In this document: positions 12,701-21,577 of the stretch, piece by piece
Position numbering within the stretch: position 1 is the first letter of the stretch
How the letters are laid out: every line of letters starts with the position of its first letter
Assembly: GCA_015657535.1 (NCBI GenBank)
Contig: JADHZB010000040.1
Span: forward strand, 1 to 21,577
Reading direction: 5' to 3'
DNA from: Nephromyces sp. MM_2019
Lineage: Eukaryota; Apicomplexa; Aconoidasida; Nephromycida
DNA: 21,577 bases
Translations under genes and position numbers: made by a program
The notes under the pieces: model-generated
Seen by the model: the letters and a program-made list of their open reading frames with translations, nothing else
Databases searched by the model: none
What the model was told of the DNA's origin: nothing

Positions 12701-15284
12701 AATTGGTGATGTAGGCTCAGCCCCTATCCGATATGTTAAGGAAATAAGAATAAACATAGCACAAACACCCAAGGGAAAAGTGGTTAAATTGGATAGTACC
12801 AGTGTGTAGAATAGTGTGACCCAGAATAATGAAATACACAGCCAATCTGAATGATTCCTCTTGCAACCTGATTCGTTAAATTTATATTATGTGAGAATGG
12901 TTCATAAAAATTTATTTTGATTGTTTTATGTTTATATGATTTTGTGCATTTGTGATAAGTAACTAAGATATATCTAGAACACAACAGCATATTGTAGATA
13001 TATAATAGGAGTCTGGTTATAAAAAGATACTCTAAAAATGTTGATTTATGATTATGTGTATCGTTGCTTTTACAAATTGATATTTGAATTAGTGTCAGAA
13101 TGTGAAGATTACATATAGATGGTGTAAAAGTAAGATTCTATAAAGAATAAATGAATTGTGTAATAAAATATTACCAACATAAGGTAAAACTTTCGATAAC
13201 CACCGAGGCGGGGTTGTTATTATATTATGTGCACGATCGATAAAACTTTCAAAGAAATGTGGCTCAACATTTTCTGGGACAACCCAGTTAGATGTAGGGG
13301 TGTAAATGTTACTAATTAGTGGTCCGATCATTGGATGTGTTTGCCATTCAAATTTCATAATAACCTTAATAAAACCAAGGGTTGAATGTGGATGCTTCAT
13401 TCCAAATTCTTCATATCCTGGATTCGTTAAAGGTGTGGAAAATTTTATTTTTCAAAAAAATGTGGTATAGATATTCTTAAGATTTTGGAAAACTTTTTTA
13501 CTATTGTGAAAAATAATAGTTCAAAGGTAGCTATAGGCAATCGATTATGAATTATGGCCATGTGTGAAAAAATTAGAAAAACTTCATAATTCGTGTTTTT
13601 GATAGTCGCATGTGAGAGTTCTAATAACACTTTATAGAGAATCAGATATTCTAATGTTTCGAGTGTTTTATGTGAGATTTATGTATAAATAGAATTATGA
13701 ACTTAAAGGAATGCAAATGGATGCTTAGCTAGAATGTTATATATACATATATAACCTGGTATGGGTCTAAAAAATTTGTTTTCAGCTAGTCTGTTGTTGT
13801 TTGGATATAAGTGAAGCCAGAATTCGTTTTCAGTAACATAATAGCCGCTTTTCTCGTCTTTATAATAGTCGAATGAATTTAAAAATGAATTAATTGGGAT
13901 AATTGCCCTTCCATACAAGGTAGAATAATGTGATTTTGAATTGTTTACATTTGTTTGAATTGGTTTTTTAATCTTATTTGATGGTGTCGTTGCTGTGTTA
14001 AAGCTTGTTGAAGGGGTGGATAGAAGTACTTCTGATTTAAGCTGAGATTTGTTTGTAGGTGTTAGTAATGAATCGGTTTCATTGTTCGTTTGAGTAGTTA
14101 TAATATTGGGATTGGTGGAATTGCTATCTTGTGAGGATACAATGCTCTCTATTGATAATGCAGGGGCGTTGAACAATTGGTCAAAGCTTATCTCAGTCTC
14201 ATTGGGTTTAAAGCTGTGGACTTCCAATAATATATCGGACCACAAATCGTTTATATTGTGCGTTATTTTCTCGTCGAATCTAAATATAAACAAATTGTAG
14301 AAATCTATTTACGAGCAGTATAAATTTATTCAGGTTCGTTTATATTTCCCTAATATAAATAAATTATAGTTGAAGCTAAGTTATATTTGAATATTTGATA
14401 AATTATGTATGAGCTGAAAAGAGCTGAATAAGAAATTTAAAATATTAAAGCTCTATATAATTAAATTTAAATATTACAAAGGGATCTGGGAATAATTTGT
14501 TTCAATATATTATTTTAATCCACATTTCAAAAGTGTAAAGATTATCATATACTAACTTGACAGTACGTATGTATTGATTTGTATGTTCCATTGCGTAAGA
14601 TTCTGATATATTTGGTTTTTCCCTTCCAAATTTTGTTATTAATTTGAAAGTGGAATTTTTTTTTGATGAATTAATTGAGGATCCGAAAAGTAATAATTGA
14701 GCTTGGTTAACATGAACGTGTGCAATGCCAACAGGCCCTTGTGACAAAGATTTTGGAAACACATTATTAGTTGGTGAGTGTACTGGATTGATAATACTTG
14801 GTTGCTTATAAAAATATTTAGCCTTGAGGGTGCGATCAATGAACTTTGCTACATTCCACTGTACAATTGGGTTTAAAAACAGTTTATTGCACATATATAT
14901 ATATATATTTATAAAGTTTTAAGAAAATTCAAACTGTCTGTTTGCTTATATATATATGTTTAGTTAAAAATGAGTATGTGCGCTGTGTTCACAGGTGATA
15001 GAAACTCTTGAAATCAAGTATTGTTTTATGTTTCTACTGCAGAGGATGTAAAATGGATCTAGAAAAGTGTAAGTTATGATATATACTTGTTAAGAGACAT
15101 TGTTAACGTTAAAATCTAAAATTAAATTATATAAAATATACTAGATGTAGTTCAAATACAATGACAAAATTACCTGTTGCAAGTTGGTAAGATGTGTGTC
15201 TTGATTGGCTACAATAGAGTCGATCATCTGCTCCATAACCTTTTCCCCCCAGTTTTTTATTTTTTCTTGAACCCAGTTTGCCAT
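9738..15284 (-). CDS. C2-like multi-pass membrane protein, nine exons
   Basis: Exons on the minus strand are 15284-15174, 14858-14524, 14279-13756, 13417-13175, 12867-12652, 12397-12316, 12117-11725, 11439-10523 and 10231-9738. They total 3315 nt (1104 residues plus TAA), and all eight junctions agree in phase. Residues 78-172 and 270-307 look like the two halves of a C2 domain (GPVGIAHVHVNQAQ start, WSDILLEVHSF, LYGRAIIPI, FWLHLYP), split by a Ser/Thr/Asn-rich insert (about 175-268). A second beta-rich stretch starts near 338 (GFIKVIMKFEW). Hydrophobic segments lie near 413-429, 436-450, 668-689 and 694-711, with weaker ones around 800-850. The pair following NWEDPYTT recalls the C-terminal membrane anchor of MCTP-type or Pex24/30-type proteins. 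A membrane-tethered lipid-binding or contact-site role is inference. The C-terminal 160 residues are Ser-rich, then basic. Two donors (GTGGAT at 14523, GTACTA at 11724) are weak, so those boundaries are least certain. I cannot name an orthologue. Confidence 0.68.
14893..14908. repeat. (AT)n microsatellite
   Basis: A pure AT dinucleotide run within the first intron of the C2-like gene, about 35 bases upstream of the exon 2 acceptor. Confidence 0.8.
15038..15058 (-). other. candidate 21-nt microexon in intron 1 of the C2-like gene
   Basis: A pyrimidine-rich acceptor (TTACACTTTTCTAG) precedes seven open codons (IHFTSSA), followed by a GTAGAA donor. Both edges are in phase 0, exactly matching exon 1 (ending at 15174) and exon 2 (starting at 14858). 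It could therefore be included without disturbing the frame. Inclusion would split the 315-bp intron into 115 and 179 bp. It is optional in the model. Confidence 0.3.
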
Positions 15285-15285
15285 G

Positions 15286-15294
15286 TTATTCCAT
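15286..15294 (-). promoter_or_regulatory. minimal upstream ORF (ATG GAA TAA) before the C2-like gene
   Basis: On the minus strand the sequence reads ATG-GAA-TAA, then one C, then the main ATG. The upstream ORF stops one base before the C2-like start codon, a layout that could allow termination-reinitiation or leaky scanning. The main start is in a good purine context (AACATGG). It matters only if the transcript begins upstream of 15294. Confidence 0.45.
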
Positions 15295-17475
15295 AACTAA
15301 GCTCAGTACTTGAATTTTTCAATTAGGTGTTTCAAAATCACTTTTAAAAATGTATTAGTCAAATAATGTCATGCAATTACTAAAAATCTAGTAATAGCCT
15401 TATAAGCTGGTCCAGGGGGATAAGATAAGTGAAAGAATGCAATTCAATTGTCTGTCCTATGTCAGCATATTATATAGATATAGAATTGTATGAACAGAAT
15501 TAACTAGTAAATACAGGGTGCAATATATTTATGAGTCGGTCTTTATTATTGTCTGTATACATTTATATTATATTAGAAAACTTAATTAGACCCCTTCTGA
15601 TTTTAAGAAAGATAAAGAGGTAGATTAAGAGGTTTATAAGGGTCCAATAAATCAACTAGGTAGTAAGTTGATAGTTAGAGATATCCAAAAGGTATAATCT
15701 GTGTTGGGTAGTAGTGGATTTAGTGCGCAATATCCTGTTCAAGGTAATAAGGGTGTGGCACTAGGCAGAAAGGATTTATATCATGATGTAATCCTAAGTG
15801 AGATTCATATAAACTTTATTGGCGGTCTTGGAGGCTAAGCTAATTTTTATTTTTTAATGGCTTGAAGGAATTCAAGTATTTTGAGGTGATTTCTCTCTAA
15901 AATTAATAAAAAGCTTAACACGATATTAAAAGTTATGTGTAATAATTTTATAGAACTACCACAGAATATTTTCCAAAAATATGTTATCTTGAAAGTAGTT
16001 GTAAACTCAATTTATATAGACTTATCAGAGTTTTAAAAATAAAGCATTTACAACTAAATTATATTATTATTGTGCTAATTTGTAATTGTAAAAATATAAT
16101 AATGTGAAACCGGATCATTTCAAGTATTTTTACCCTTGCTTACTATACGTTTAAAAGCAAATATATATACATGTATGTTAGTAGGCATAGCACTTATGAT
16201 ACTTGCATACATAATGATCTTGTTATAGATCACAGCGCTAGCAATAATTAGTTTTATTAGTCATTTTAAGAGTGAAAGCAAATAATCACATTCTGCCTTG
16301 CTTTTTATTTATATAATCAAATGTTTAAACGTAGTTAAATTGGGATAAGATTTTTAACAAATGTGGCCATTTATTGATACAATTTCAATTTTAAATTTTG
16401 TTACTTTTTTAATTTCATATGGTTAAACCAATCTGAAAACTCTTAGAATCTTTTTATGTGCCAAAAACTAATTGAGTAAACATTGTTTACAAATAAAGTA
16501 AGCATGGATCTAAAATATCCCTTTAAAGAGAAATAACTTTTCGAAATTATTGAAATTTGACACTATTCCAATGAGAAAATTCTTTTCAGAAATAAGAAAA
16601 TTGGTATATCTTCCTGTCTGCTCTTGAAATTCGCGAAACAAATATTTACAAGGGTTAGAGTAGATACACTAACTTTCTTGTTATTGTTGAGTTAAGTTGA
16701 TTGTGTAATTGATATAAATTTAATTAATCTAGCTAAAGTTTTCTTAAATAATGAAGCAGTGTGTGTAAATAGGGATTTATGGTAATAAGGAATTATATAA
16801 CGATTTTAACTTATATCAGGAAATGTAGGGCTTTGACAGGTGAGAAAGATATCTTAGTTTTCTAATTAAATATCAAAGAATCTGATAATATATGCGAAAT
16901 CTTTAAAGTAAAGGGTAATAAAAATTTTTAATTGAAAGCTGATATATATAATATTATAGCTAAATTAAGCTAAATTAAAAATGATTATTTTGGAAAAACC
17001 TCTATGACATGTCAGTTTCTGAGTTGTCATGTTGTTTATGCTGAAATTCTTGAAGTAGTTGTAATAAAAGATTCATTCAGACTTGTAATGTGGTTAATGA
17101 GTGTTGTGTAGTTGGGTAGAAAAGTTTGAGGGTGTATCGGTAAGAAATATATGTATTTAAATTACAATTGTTTGGCCAAATTATGATTCCTGTCAATTTT
17201 ATCAAAAAATTGTTCAACGATTAAAGTGTTTATATAAATAACAATCTGGGAAGCAATTTGGAATCAAATATTGATTAAAAATAACGTACAAATTTAATCA
17301 TCTAAGGTAAATACTTTTTTATTTAATTTGTTGGTATGATACAGCAGTCAGGTTTCATAGTGAGGCTTTTTATATTTAAAATAATCTCAAAGGAAAATTG
17401 TGACTATACAGTGAAGCAACTTGAGTTATTCTCATATCCTAACGTGTGCATACTTTAAAAGAATTTTATAAGATT
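15295..17475. other. intergenic region between tandem minus-strand genes
   Basis: This holds the promoter and 5' leader of the C2-like gene and the 3' region of the coiled-coil gene. A possible TATA-like stretch (TATATAATA on the minus strand) occurs near 15470. Apart from the broken reading frame at 15494-15838 I see no exon. Tandem copies of GCTAAATTAA occur near 16960-16980. Confidence 0.45.
15494..15838 (+). pseudogene. possible decayed coding stretch with three in-frame stops
   Basis: One + frame reads from 15494 to a TAA at 15836 and is interrupted by TAG at 15587, TAA at 15626 and TAA at 15695. The parts between 15629 and 15835 look protein-like, with balanced charged, Gly and hydrophobic residues (for example LGSKLIVRDIQK and QGNKGVALGRKDLYH). 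This stretch is less AT-rich than its flanks. No family was recognised, and no splice pair removes the stops. It may be a fossil gene or transposon piece. It may also reflect only the local G-rich bias of the + strand. Confidence 0.25.
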
Positions 17476-19099
17476 TTAAGTTTGATCCAAATTCCAAGCA
17501 TTCGTTGAAATTGTGGAAGGCTGAATTCCACGATTGTCAAGTTCACTCATAAGAAACTGAGTATATTCCCAGTATTTTTCACCCATTGCAGCAAAATTTC
17601 GGAGCTGATCCAAAAGATCAACAAAGTGGTGATGCTTTTGTTCGAGATTCGAGTTTTCGAATTGTGAAATCATATCATATGTTTCAGATTGAGAAATTTG
17701 TTCAAATGGAGAATGTTCAGCTAATTGAGGCATAAGTGCGTTAAAATTATTCGATTTATTTAACATAAGAGGAATAGAGTTGTCCTTGTTGTTTTTCTCA
17801 GCTTCCATCTCGTCCACAATGCTTTGTAATCTGTTACGATCAGATTCGATTGCATTTCTTTCATTCATTAATTTTGAATTTTTCAGTAATAGTGCCTCAT
17901 GTTCTGTTTCTCGAGTTCGTTTTTCTTGTTCAATAGTCTGGTACAGCTCATAATATTTCTGGTAAATTTGAAAATCATGTTCCAATTTTTTGAGAGAGCT
18001 GCTTAGAGTATCATTTTCTAGATTCAATCTTTTTAATTCACTGCTAGCAATATTAAGCTTATCCAATAACTTTTTTCGCTGATTTAATAGTGTGGATATA
18101 GTTTCATGAGCCTCATCCTTGAGCTTAGAAAAGTGGGTTTGCCAATGTGTGAAATGTTTTCTTTGTTTATTTAATTCAACGTGGTTTTGTTCTTCTCGAG
18201 CATTAGAATTTTCCAGCATAGATGAGAGTTCGTTGTTGATGGATTTCAATCTTCGGCTTTCCTCAATTGATTTCTGCCTATCTAAGTCTAACAAATCGTA
18301 GTAAGTTATTAATTCCTTCATAATATTATATGGTTCAACTTCATCTATATTATTGTTATTATTATTATCATTGTATTCAAACCATGTTCGATTTAAATCA
18401 TTCGTCTTGGTAGAAGTATGGTTCAAGTGAGAAATAGAAGGTGATTTATCATTTGTATCGGGGTTTTCATCGGAGACATAAGATTGAATCTTTGGAGAGA
18501 GTGTTGGGTTATTTTGGAATGTTTCATATCGGTGTGCTAGAAGTTTAGAAATATGAATTAATATTGAATATATGTATAAATAAAGATTAAAAAAGTAAAA
18601 TGTTTGCTATATGACAAAATTTCATTACTAAATGAAAAATATACTTGTCCAAAAGTATATTGGAAATGAATAACAAAATAAACTGAGGCTTGCGAGTATA
18701 GTTATATCCTACAAATTTAGAGATTTTATTGAGGTCAATATTAGCACATTGGGCTAAAAACTTTTAGATTTAGCCCAGCAATAAGGAAATTCTAAAAACT
18801 AAATTCACTTATATCTTTAATGAAAAATTAAAAAAGCAATTACTTTCGGAAATAGAGAATAAAACACAAAAAATTACACACAATTCATGAATCAAGGGAG
18901 TTAAAGCAGTTAATAGTAAATATGTAAACAGTCATATGTTTATGTTTACAAATTCAATACCTGATGAAAGTTTTTTTATGGATTGTGGGTGCCGCAAATT
19001 CATACGTATCTCTTCAATTTTCGAATATGGAGGATTTGCGGAGTTGAAAAAATTTGTGTTTTGACGTCCCTGGGACGTGAGAGAAGAAGATGTTGACAT
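17476..19099 (-). CDS. coiled-coil protein of unknown function, two exons
   Basis: Exon 1 is 19099-18961 and exon 2 is 18536-17476, joined through a 424-bp intron (donor G|GTATTG, acceptor TTCTAG, branch-like TTTCTAAAC). Phase 1 matches on both sides, giving 399 residues plus TAA. The start is the ATG in CATCATGTCAACA. The N-terminal 110 residues are polar and Ser/Asn-rich and include an Asn run near 103-109 encoded by ATT/ATA repeats on the opposite strand. Residues about 118-297 are rich in Leu, Glu, Lys and Arg with heptad-like spacing and few prolines, typical of a long dimeric coiled coil. A second helical piece follows near 340-382 (LEQKHHHFVDLLDQL, then GEKYWEYTQFLMSEL). Such proteins often act in cytoskeletal, spindle or kinetochore assemblies, but nothing here identifies which. 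No signal peptide or membrane segment is seen. Confidence 0.75.
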
Positions 19100-20145
19100 G
19101 ATGTTTATTGTGTTATCTTAATCCCGTGTTGGATGAAGTTAGTAAATGAATGTGTTATTATAGGTATGGAGATTTATTCATCCTCTTATGGGAGTGTGTT
19201 ATATGTCTCATTTAAGATGATATGGAATAAATGTCACAGCTTGGTTTGCTTGTTTAGGGTTATGTTCTGTGTATCTTGTGGGTATAGATGTTAGTGTTAA
19301 ACCTCCTCAATATAATTCTAGTTGGAAAAATATGATTGTGCTTATGTTCGTGTTCAAGTCGTGTTGATAAGACGATATATTTAGTTATGGAAAGTTTATG
19401 AGTTATGAGTGTCAAAATTTAAGTGCGAATGCTAAATAAAAATGCATATAATGTGTATAATCTAAAGTGGAAATTATGACGAAGTTAGTCGCATATTGTG
19501 ACTATTATACATATCATATTTTTATTTGCCTAAGTATTATATATTTTTTATAAATTAAATTTTTTAGGTGAACATTTTTATAACAATAGAATGGAAATTT
19601 GATTACCAATTGTAAAGTTGTGCGTGCTTGTTTGTAAGTATATAAATAAATTTAAATTATAATAAGTGTGTGTGTAGTCTTGTGTTTAGCTTCAATGAAA
19701 GTAAGGTATCTTATTACTTATCGAAGTGAAATGTATGTTATTAGGTATTTGTATGTGAGGCGAGTTTATTTAAATGCATGATTAAGGTGTAAGTGTATAT
19801 ATATATATATATTTGGTTGTCATATCTGCTTATATATGTGTAGCAGTAGCAGGCTTGTATTTAGATGAATATATAAGGTATGTTGTATATATATATGTAA
19901 ATGTGTGTGGGTGTCTGACGTGTGGGGTGTGTGTATGTGTGGATCGGATTGCATGCATGGGTTGGTGGTGTACATTTTTGTACAACTAGCGCATTATCTC
20001 AGGATAGTTGGAATATGTCATATATTTTTATGAACCTAGAAGTTGAGTTTGTGAGTATGAGTAACATGCAATTATTTATGTGTGTTATGTTGTTGATGTG
20101 TATATAGGGTGCCTTATTAATACTTGCGTGAAGATATAAAATTAT
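19100..20145. promoter_or_regulatory. GT-rich (+ strand) upstream region of the coiled-coil gene
   Basis: The + strand is strongly enriched in G and T, peaking at 19900-19980 with GTGTG runs. On the sense strand of the minus-strand gene this is a CA-rich leader about 1 kb long. It includes a TA microsatellite at 19796-19812. The + frame over 19922-20107 is open only because of the composition. The region must contain this gene's promoter, but I cannot place a core element. Confidence 0.5.
19796..19812. repeat. (TA)n microsatellite
   Basis: A pure TA run within the GT-rich upstream region. A second, shorter one follows at about 19887-19897. Confidence 0.8.
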
Positions 20146-20180
20146 GAATTTTTGAAGACGACCCAAGTCTTTTAAAATTC
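20146..20180. repeat. imperfect 14-bp hairpin at the strand-composition switch
   Basis: The arms are 20146-20159 (GAATTTTTGAAGAC) and 20167-20180 (GTCTTTTAAAATTC), with a 7-base loop. Twelve of 14 positions pair, and one of the two mismatches is a G-T wobble. The hairpin lies exactly where the + strand changes from GT-rich on the left to CA-rich on the right, between two divergent genes. Confidence 0.55.
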
Positions 20181-20896
20181 AAGATACGCTAAGACATCTA
20201 TTTCCAACACACACACATCAATGTTTACACATGTCCAAACTAACATTAGATATTTAACTTTGAATTTAATATCATAAGAAATTTATTTTATATTTCTTTA
20301 ATACAAACACACACACTTGTTTTAAATACATATAAAACAAGACAACACAAACAAACAAATATATTTTATAAACATTCGCAAAATCACCTGTTCTATTTCA
20401 TATCACCCAATACACACAAAAATATGTTTTATTTACCCATTAAACAACCTACAACTTTCTTTTATCTACCTATAGAACAATGCAAACACACATACAACCT
20501 AAACTTAAGATGTAGTAAATATATAAGCACGAATTGAATACATATAACAATCAATCTGAACATAAACACAACACGCATGACAATACATACACACTCTATA
20601 CCTACACGTTATTAAGCAACTGCACCCAATCATTTGCAAATGCACAAAGTTTTCTTAGAAACATCATAGACACACCTAATACAAGCAAAGGCTTACATAC
20701 ACATACCTACCCATATACTTTAAATACCTACTACCCATACATTTATGCACCTAAACACAGACGTACATACGTAAATACGAATTTTTACACAAACACACTG
20801 ACACATACATACACATATACAAACTTGTACACACATATACATGTACTTTGACACACTCACTTTAAAGCACGTCTACACACCCATACGTAACTAAAT
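20181..20896. promoter_or_regulatory. CA-rich (+ strand) upstream region of the His/Thr repeat ORF
   Basis: The + strand is full of ACACA and ATACA motifs and has few G residues. It mirrors the GT-rich region left of the hairpin. A 105-codon ORF at 20534-20851 is open mainly because CA-rich DNA lacks stop codons. Its product is a Thr/Tyr/His string with no recognisable domain, so I treat it as leader or low-complexity DNA rather than a gene. No clear TATA box was found. Confidence 0.45.
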
Positions 20897-21571
20897 ATGA
20901 ACTTATCTGAGATTATAAACATAGCCCACGAAACAATAATTTTGAAGCCTCAGACCAAACGAATTCGATATTGCGCACACACTCACACTCCCACCCCTAT
21001 ACCCACCCACGCACCTACACATATCCACACTGCCACCACTACACATACCCACATTTGTACACCCACTCATCCCACTCACACTCCTACACACACTCACATT
21101 CCTACACACACTCACACTTGTACACCTACACACACTCACACTTTTACGCCTACACACACTCACACTTATACACCTACACACACTCACACTTTTACGCCTA
21201 CACACACTCACACTTATACACCTTCACACACTTTTACGCCTACACACTCCCACACTTTTACGCCTACACACATTTATACACCTATCCTTTCCCCAAATCG
21301 CACCCCTACTCCCATCCCTACACACACACACACACATTTGAATATAAAAAAAGTTGCACACACATCAGAGAGTTTAACACACATTGAAAATGAACTATTA
21401 GAGAAATATAAACAATTTAAAGAAGAAGTTGAAAATGTTCAAATTATTTGGAAAATTCGAAGTGGCCGATTATCAAATTGCACACTTCAAAACTTATTAG
21501 AATTTATAAGCAAGTTGAAAACAATTATTGTTGATTGGATCACACATTTTGATATGGGTGTGTGTGTGTAG
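20897..21571 (+). CDS. His/Thr/Pro-repeat protein, possibly partial at its 3' end
   Basis: A single 224-codon ORF. Residues 1-27 are ordinary sequence (MNLSEIINIAHETIILKPQ start). Residues 28-148 are low complexity, dominated by Thr, His and Pro. Residues 149-224 are again ordinary and mostly helical, with an acidic/basic amphipathic stretch (ENELLEKYKQFKEEVENVQ) and a second helix near 198-217. The only in-frame ATG after the repeat is close to the end, so the C-terminal part can be made only by reading through the repeat or by splicing from upstream. The repeat contains few GT dinucleotides and no good donor. Near the end, G|GTGTGTG at 21558 could be a donor, in which case the exon stops at 21557 and the gene runs past the window. 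Repeated H-x-H spacing would suit metal binding, but that is inference. The family is not recognised. Confidence 0.5.
   Translation: MNLSEIINIAHETIILKPQTKRIRYCAHTHTPTPIPTHAPTHIHTATTTHTHICTPTHPTHTPTHTHIPTHTHTCTPTHTHTFTPTHTHTYTPTHTHTFTPTHTHTYTPSHTFTPTHSHTFTPTHIYTPILSPNRTPTPIPTHTHTHLNIKKVAHTSESLTHIENELLEKYKQFKEEVENVQIIWKIRSGRLSNCTLQNLLEFISKLKTIIVDWITHFDMGVCV
21083..21280 (+). repeat. 24-bp minisatellite encoding PTHTHTFT/PTHTHTYT units
   Basis: Nine units lie end to end, each starting with CCT. Lengths are 18, 24, 24, 24, 24, 24, 18, 24 and 18 bp. Four consecutive 24-bp units (21125-21220) alternate ...TTTACG and ...TATACA endings, forming two copies of a 48-bp higher-order unit. All unit lengths are multiples of six, so the reading frame of the surrounding ORF (residues 63-128) is never broken. 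The array is embedded in irregular CA-rich DNA running from about 20975 to 21335. Confidence 0.85.
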
Positions 21572-21577
21572 GGGGGC

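Noticed and set aside
20534..20851. 105-codon + strand ORF rich in Thr, Tyr and His
   Set aside because: CA-rich DNA seldom makes stop codons. Unlike the 20897 ORF, it has no flanking sequence of normal coding character.
20903..21211. Minus-strand Ser/Val/Cys/Arg repeat ORF
   Set aside because: It is the antisense shadow of the CA minisatellite, open because of composition.

Overview
The window looks like nuclear DNA from an AT-rich, intron-rich eukaryote. Three multi-exon genes can be reconstructed by hand because the codon phase agrees across every junction (14 introns of 56 to 586 bp). A TTAAC/CTAAAC-like branch motif lies within about 15 nt of many acceptor AGs. This compact 3' splice arrangement, together with the mix of proteins, suggests an early-diverging fungus or a related opisthokont. 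That placement is inference. There are no bacterial-style operons, rRNA genes, intact tRNA genes or CRISPR arrays.

Layout. 1-3791: no gene seen. 3792-6123 (+): six-exon gene for an Abitram/Simiate-like protein with a long N-terminal extension and a Lys-rich insertion. 6124-9737: 3.6 kb convergent gap with no supportable gene, but two adjacent perfect-stem inverted repeats near its right end. 9738-15284 (-): nine-exon gene for a predicted 1104-residue membrane protein with an apparent C2-like region and at least four hydrophobic segments. A three-codon upstream ORF ends one base before its start codon. 15295-17475: intergenic, with a possible decayed coding stretch on the + strand. 17476-19099 (-): two-exon gene for a 399-residue coiled-coil protein. 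19100-20896: a striking region whose + strand changes from GT-rich to CA-rich at about 20,150, where an imperfect 14-bp hairpin sits. 20897-21571 (+): an ORF encoding a His/Thr/Pro repeat protein, built on an in-frame 24-bp minisatellite and followed by a normal-looking helical C-terminal region. The window ends in a GT run just after it.

Nothing ties these genes into one pathway. They look like ordinary neighbouring housekeeping-type and lineage-specific genes. The least ordinary part is the right end: two divergent genes, each preceded by a long CA-rich sense-strand leader, with the leader repeat apparently merging into coding sequence on the right.
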